A DNA stretch of 64,000 nt. It comes from an uncultured Stenotrophomonas sp. GTDB lineage: Bacteria; Pseudomonadota; Gammaproteobacteria; Xanthomonadales; Xanthomonadaceae. Shown piece by piece: positions 61,601 to 64,000 of the stretch. The stretch lies in assembly GCF_945952405.1 (NCBI RefSeq), contig NZ_CAMFIA010000019.1:1-64000 (forward strand). Direction: 5' to 3'. Position 1 is the stretch's first letter, and the number at the start of each line of letters is the position of its first letter. A model generated the notes under the pieces. The model made no database searches and was not told where the DNA came from. It saw nothing but the letters and a program-made list of their open reading frames with translations. The position numbers and the translations under genes were made by a program.

Positions 61601-64000
61601 TGGGCGTGGCAGCTTTACGCTGGCCAGCGGCGGGCGCGTGCAGATCGGCGAGGGTGGGTCGGCCGATGCGGCGCTGAAGCTGCAGACCTCACTGTTCAGC
61701 AGTGGCTTCGGAAGCTACGACATCAATGGTCATCAAGGTCTGTCCGTCAGCGACGGCACGCAGTTGCTGGTGACTGCCCCCGGGCTGCGCATGACCGATG
61801 CGGCGCGCGGGGCCGACAGTACGCCAGTGGCACTGGAGGCCTGGGACGCACCGCTGTACACCGCCGACCCGATCAGCGGACGGGTCAGCCAACGCGCCGG
61901 CGCCAGTGTGACCCTGCGTTCCGGCCGCAATGCCGAAGGTGGCGATGTGCGGATCGGCAAGGGGGCGCTGGTCGCGGTTGATCCGGGCCAGTCGGTCGCG
62001 TTGCTGGGCAACAGCAGCATTGACGTGCGGGGCACCATTCGCGCGCTGGCGGGGCGCATTACCTTGAACGAGGCGTTCACTCCGATCGGGCTCTATGCAG
62101 GCCAGCCCAATGGACGCACCTGGCGGATTGCGGAAGGCGCCGAGCTGGACGTACGCGGTACGTCCATTGCATTGGCCGACTCCAGTGGGCGGGTGCAGGG
62201 CAAGGTGCAGGGAGGTGGCCGGATCGAGATCGGTGGCCCGCTGGACTGGGAGGCCGCCAATGCCATCGTGCGAGCGCCCGATGCATTCGTGGTGGTCGAC
62301 AAGGGGGCTCGCCTGCTGGCTGCGGGTACGTCGGCCACCCTGGATGTGGAAGGACAGGGCCGCACGCCGATTGACAGCGAGGGTGGCAGCATCGTGCTGC
62401 GCTCGGCTAACGGCCTGTATCTGGACGGAGTGATGGATGCGCGGGCCGGCGGCCAGGGCGCCAGTGGTGGCACCCTGGGTATCGCCTTGGTCGGCGGGGT
62501 CTACAGCGAGAACGTCGACAAGGACAGCAAGGACGTGCGTGCCAGTCGCGCAATCCTGCTCAGCCAGCAGACGACGGAACCAAGCGGGCAGGGGGAGCGC
62601 CTCGAATACGGGCATGCGCCGCTGTCGGTGCAGCAGATCCAGGCCGGAGGCTTCGAGCACCTGTCGCTGCTGGGTGATATCCGCGCCAACGGCGATGTCG
62701 AGCTGCGCATGGGGCAGAGCCTGCGCCTGCACGGCATCCAGGCCAACGCGCTGGGCCTGCTGCCTGGGGCAGCGCAGGGCAGCCGCCTGTCGCTGGCAGC
62801 CCCTTACCTGCGCCTGGCGCAGGGCACCGGCCCGCAGGTGAGCGCCGACAGATTGTCGTTGCCGGCAGTGGCCGCGATGGGCATCGGCCGCGGGCACGCG
62901 CTGTCCGTGCAGGCGGACCTGCTCGATATCCGTGACGTGAACTGGTTGGCTGGCTTCGATCAGGCCAGCCTGCACAGCACCGGCGATATCCGTTTCCTGG
63001 CACCTGGCGCCGCGCGTGCACAGGAATCGTCGGTGCTTGTGCCGGGTTCGGTGGATGTGCAGGCGGCACGCCTGTATCCCACCCTGCGTGCCAATGGACG
63101 CCTGATGGCCGGTGCGTCGGCCACCGACCTCGGTACGCGCCTCTCCGGCTGGGTCAATCCGGATGCGGTGCTGCGCATCAGCCGCAGCGGCAATGCAGCA
63201 CTGCCACCGCCGGACTCGGCCTTCGGCAGCCTTGCCCTGCTGGGCGCAACGGTGCAACAGGGAGGCACCGTGCAGGCGCCCTGGGGCCAGATCCTGATCG
63301 GTGGCAGCCAGTCGGGCCGGAGCAGTGCCGGCCGCGTGGAGCTGTTACCGGGCAGTGTGACCTCGATCAGCGGTGCGGGCCTGAACCTGCCGTTTGGCGG
63401 CACGGTCGACGGTGTCACCTGGCGCTTCAACGGAGCCGATTTCGACCTGTCAGGGCCGGGCGGCAGCAGCACTCCGATAGGCGTCACCCTCACCGCCAAC
63501 GTGATCGATGCCGCGCCCGGCAGCGTGCTGGACGTTTCCGGGGGCGGTGAGCTGAAGGGGGGCGCCTTCGTTGCCGGCCGCGGCGGTTCGGTGGATGTAC
63601 TGCGCACGGCGCTGGCCGATGCCAATCCGCGTTATGGTTTCAGCCAATCGGGCAGCGCCGTGTACGCGATCATGCCGGGCCGTGCGGAGGCTTCGGCACC
63701 GGTTGGCGTGGCCGATGGCGCGACCGATCCCCGCATCGGCCAGCGCATCACGCTACCGGCCGGCGTGCCGGGCCTGCCGGCCGGTACCTACACCCTGTTG
63801 CCGGCCAGCTATGCGCTGCAACCCGGCGCGTTCCGGGTGGAAGTGGGAGCGACCGGCACGACGGGCACGAGCCAGCCGCTGTCGACGGGAACCGGTTCCT
63901 GGCGCGTGTCCGGCCACCAGGGCCAGGGCCTGGGGGGCACCACATCGCCGCTGCTGACCGATCTGGTGGTGACCCCGGCAGAGGTGGTACGCCGTCATTC
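58674..64000 (+). CDS. Two-partner-secretion exoprotein (TpsA, filamentous-haemagglutinin-like), 3' end beyond window
   Basis: Open from the ATG at 58674 (GAGG upstream) to the right edge, at least 1775 residues with no stop. Signal peptide WAIAVALGSVVAPASQAQ (about 22-40), then a Gln/Ala/Arg-rich helical stretch to about 115. The TPS secretion domain is at about 130-320: ILNWETFNVGGNTTLNFLQ, SQILGQLKASGTVFVANRNG (the NPNG-type motif), VVFGNNSQVNVRNLVAA. The remainder is Gly/Ser/Asp/Val-rich beta-helix (for example VDVSGAVGVRV, VELQNSHDVVLGAGA). A TpsB transporter is expected downstream. It resembles PdtA, the exoprotein of the Pseudomonas PUMA3 regulon. Confidence 0.88.
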   Translation, partial: MSHPLTSAVRPAALLRRNHPMAWAIAVALGSVVAPASQAQQAFSPAWFADRGAAQGAAAQSGRMPNGVPIQFQLPAQQQDAARQKLQQSIDNLGTAAQAIALQQRLQEQARQQRRDGGFVIADGLGKDGLKVDENPLTRGWINAREAIQSQGADGRIQVSIEQTADKAILNWETFNVGGNTTLNFLQNPDWAVLNRVNDPNARPSQILGQLKASGTVFVANRNGVVFGNNSQVNVRNLVAAATRISDAQFRDNGLYSADANTAALTEAFGKVMVEQGARISTHEPTTATRGGGYVLLAGHSVENAGQIETRKGQAQLAAGDSFVIRRGVGTAQNTSSTTRGNEIAPRFVADSSAGNVRNSGLIQAREGDITLAGRAVEQAGVAVATTTLNQRGTVHLLNSVSDAKGNVTLASGSTTAVLIEDDGKSTVLDSQRDALIKESAEQDALRGRSNSGTFDNLSRLQDRREQSRIEVVSGGDVNFQAGSMALATGGQVVADAARRSYVGDGARVDVSGAVGVRVAMESNNVKVKVQGNELRDSPDNRDSGRLISSEVWIDRRLLTHVAAGTGGHEGERWYAGGGLLEVGGYLDNQGHSIGEWAAQGGTVQLAGKEVVSHAGSRINLAGGSLDVQSGAIQQSWLRGRDGQLYRLDDAPAEMLYDGLYQGFEVKQERWGVTESFRNPLIAPGQRVDNGYTVGRDAGRLLVSAPTVVLDGQVDTQTFQGTQQVRRPDQALDGYTQSQTAVARNAQLWVGRYDSTGRTGVFDSQIRVGAPAATVTDWTLQAPIDEARRNTVWLDGSRLSAQQWGRLDLATSASVDLQGALRLQDGGQLALLGSQVNVGGDVRIAGGQVRAGNLQDVLGTTTALLAQGRSAVRIGEGGRIDVGGGWSNALTQPGEGARQAWTDGGSVELQNSHDVVLGAGAALLADAGGMIDAKGKGQIGKGGSLNLSANSAKVSSDGSGRVVLGEGSHFSGRGGSGRGSFTLASGGRVQIGEGGSADAALKLQTSLFSSGFGSYDINGHQGLSVSDGTQLLVTAPGLRMTDAARGADSTPVALEAWDAPLYTADPISGRVSQRAGASVTLRSGRNAEGGDVRIGKGALVAVDPGQSVALLGNSSIDVRGTIRALAGRITLNEAFTPIGLYAGQPNGRTWRIAEGAELDVRGTSIALADSSGRVQGKVQGGGRIEIGGPLDWEAANAIVRAPDAFVVVDKGARLLAAGTSATLDVEGQGRTPIDSEGGSIVLRSANGLYLDGVMDARAGGQGASGGTLGIALVGGVYSENVDKDSKDVRASRAILLSQQTTEPSGQGERLEYGHAPLSVQQIQAGGFEHLSLLGDIRANGDVELRMGQSLRLHGIQANALGLLPGAAQGSRLSLAAPYLRLAQGTGPQVSADRLSLPAVAAMGIGRGHALSVQADLLDIRDVNWLAGFDQASLHSTGDIRFLAPGAARAQESSVLVPGSVDVQAARLYPTLRANGRLMAGASATDLGTRLSGWVNPDAVLRISRSGNAALPPPDSAFGSLALLGATVQQGGTVQAPWGQILIGGSQSGRSSAGRVELLPGSVTSISGAGLNLPFGGTVDGVTWRFNGADFDLSGPGGSSTPIGVTLTANVIDAAPGSVLDVSGGGELKGGAFVAGRGGSVDVLRTALADANPRYGFSQSGSAVYAIMPGRAEASAPVGVADGATDPRIGQRITLPAGVPGLPAGTYTLLPASYALQPGAFRVEVGATGTTGTSQPLSTGTGSWRVSGHQGQGLGGTTSPLLTDLVVTPAEVVRRH

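Overview
The window is chromosomal DNA of a high-GC gammaproteobacterium, most likely Stenotrophomonas (S. maltophilia group). The main evidence is at least 14 copies of GTAG-headed palindromes of the SMAG type (S. maltophilia GTAG repeats), together with Xanthomonadaceae-type gene content. This genus assignment comes from recognition; no search was run. No tRNA, rRNA, CRISPR array, complete insertion sequence or phage was seen.

Layout. 0-4.2 kb: a 136-bp tandem repeat, then a TonB-dependent receptor with a phytase-like secreted protein. 4.3-8.3 kb: a four-gene unit (DUF3348, DUF802, OmpA/MotB-like, DUF2894-like) that looks like an ion-driven inner-membrane motor with a long cytoplasmic tail, similar in plan to ZorA/ZorB but without Zorya effectors. 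8.4-13.7 kb: an M14 carboxypeptidase, then a ColR/ColS-like two-component system in one transcription unit with dgkA and an EptA-type phosphoethanolamine transferase (envelope and polymyxin stress). 13.7-17 kb: small exported or unknown proteins, including a lipoprotein preceded by a possible translated leader peptide. 17.1-19.1 kb: arsR-arsC-acr3 arsenic resistance. 19.2-21 kb: a retropepsin-like protease and two small proteins.

21-43.3 kb is an anaerobic nitrate respiration block. It holds the molybdenum cofactor genes moaA, a moaC-moaB fusion, moeA, moaD, moaE and mobA; then narK2, narGHJI, a PpiC isomerase and narK1; then a HemN-like protein that has lost its iron-sulfur cysteines, an FNR/Anr-type oxygen sensor and modABC molybdate uptake; then an Aer-like PAS protein translationally coupled to a diflavin reductase. 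Four FNR-like sites (TTGAT-N4-ATCAA type) lie in front of moaA, narK2, the hemN-like/fnr/mod unit and the PAS/reductase unit, so the FNR encoded here probably controls the block.

43.4-45.1 kb: azlCD and a divergent Lrp-family regulator. 45.2-64 kb resembles the Pseudomonas aeruginosa PUMA3 (vreAIR)-hxc-pdtA region. It contains an STN/TonB-C protein, an ECF sigma factor and a FecR-type anti-sigma; a pair of unusual proteins that join a Phd-antitoxin-like N-terminus to an IS5-transposase-like segment; a reduced type II secretion operon (G,K,L,M,D,E,F) whose secretin has a SPOR-like tail; a DING/PstS-like phosphate-binding protein; and the start of a very large two-partner-secretion exoprotein that runs off the right edge.
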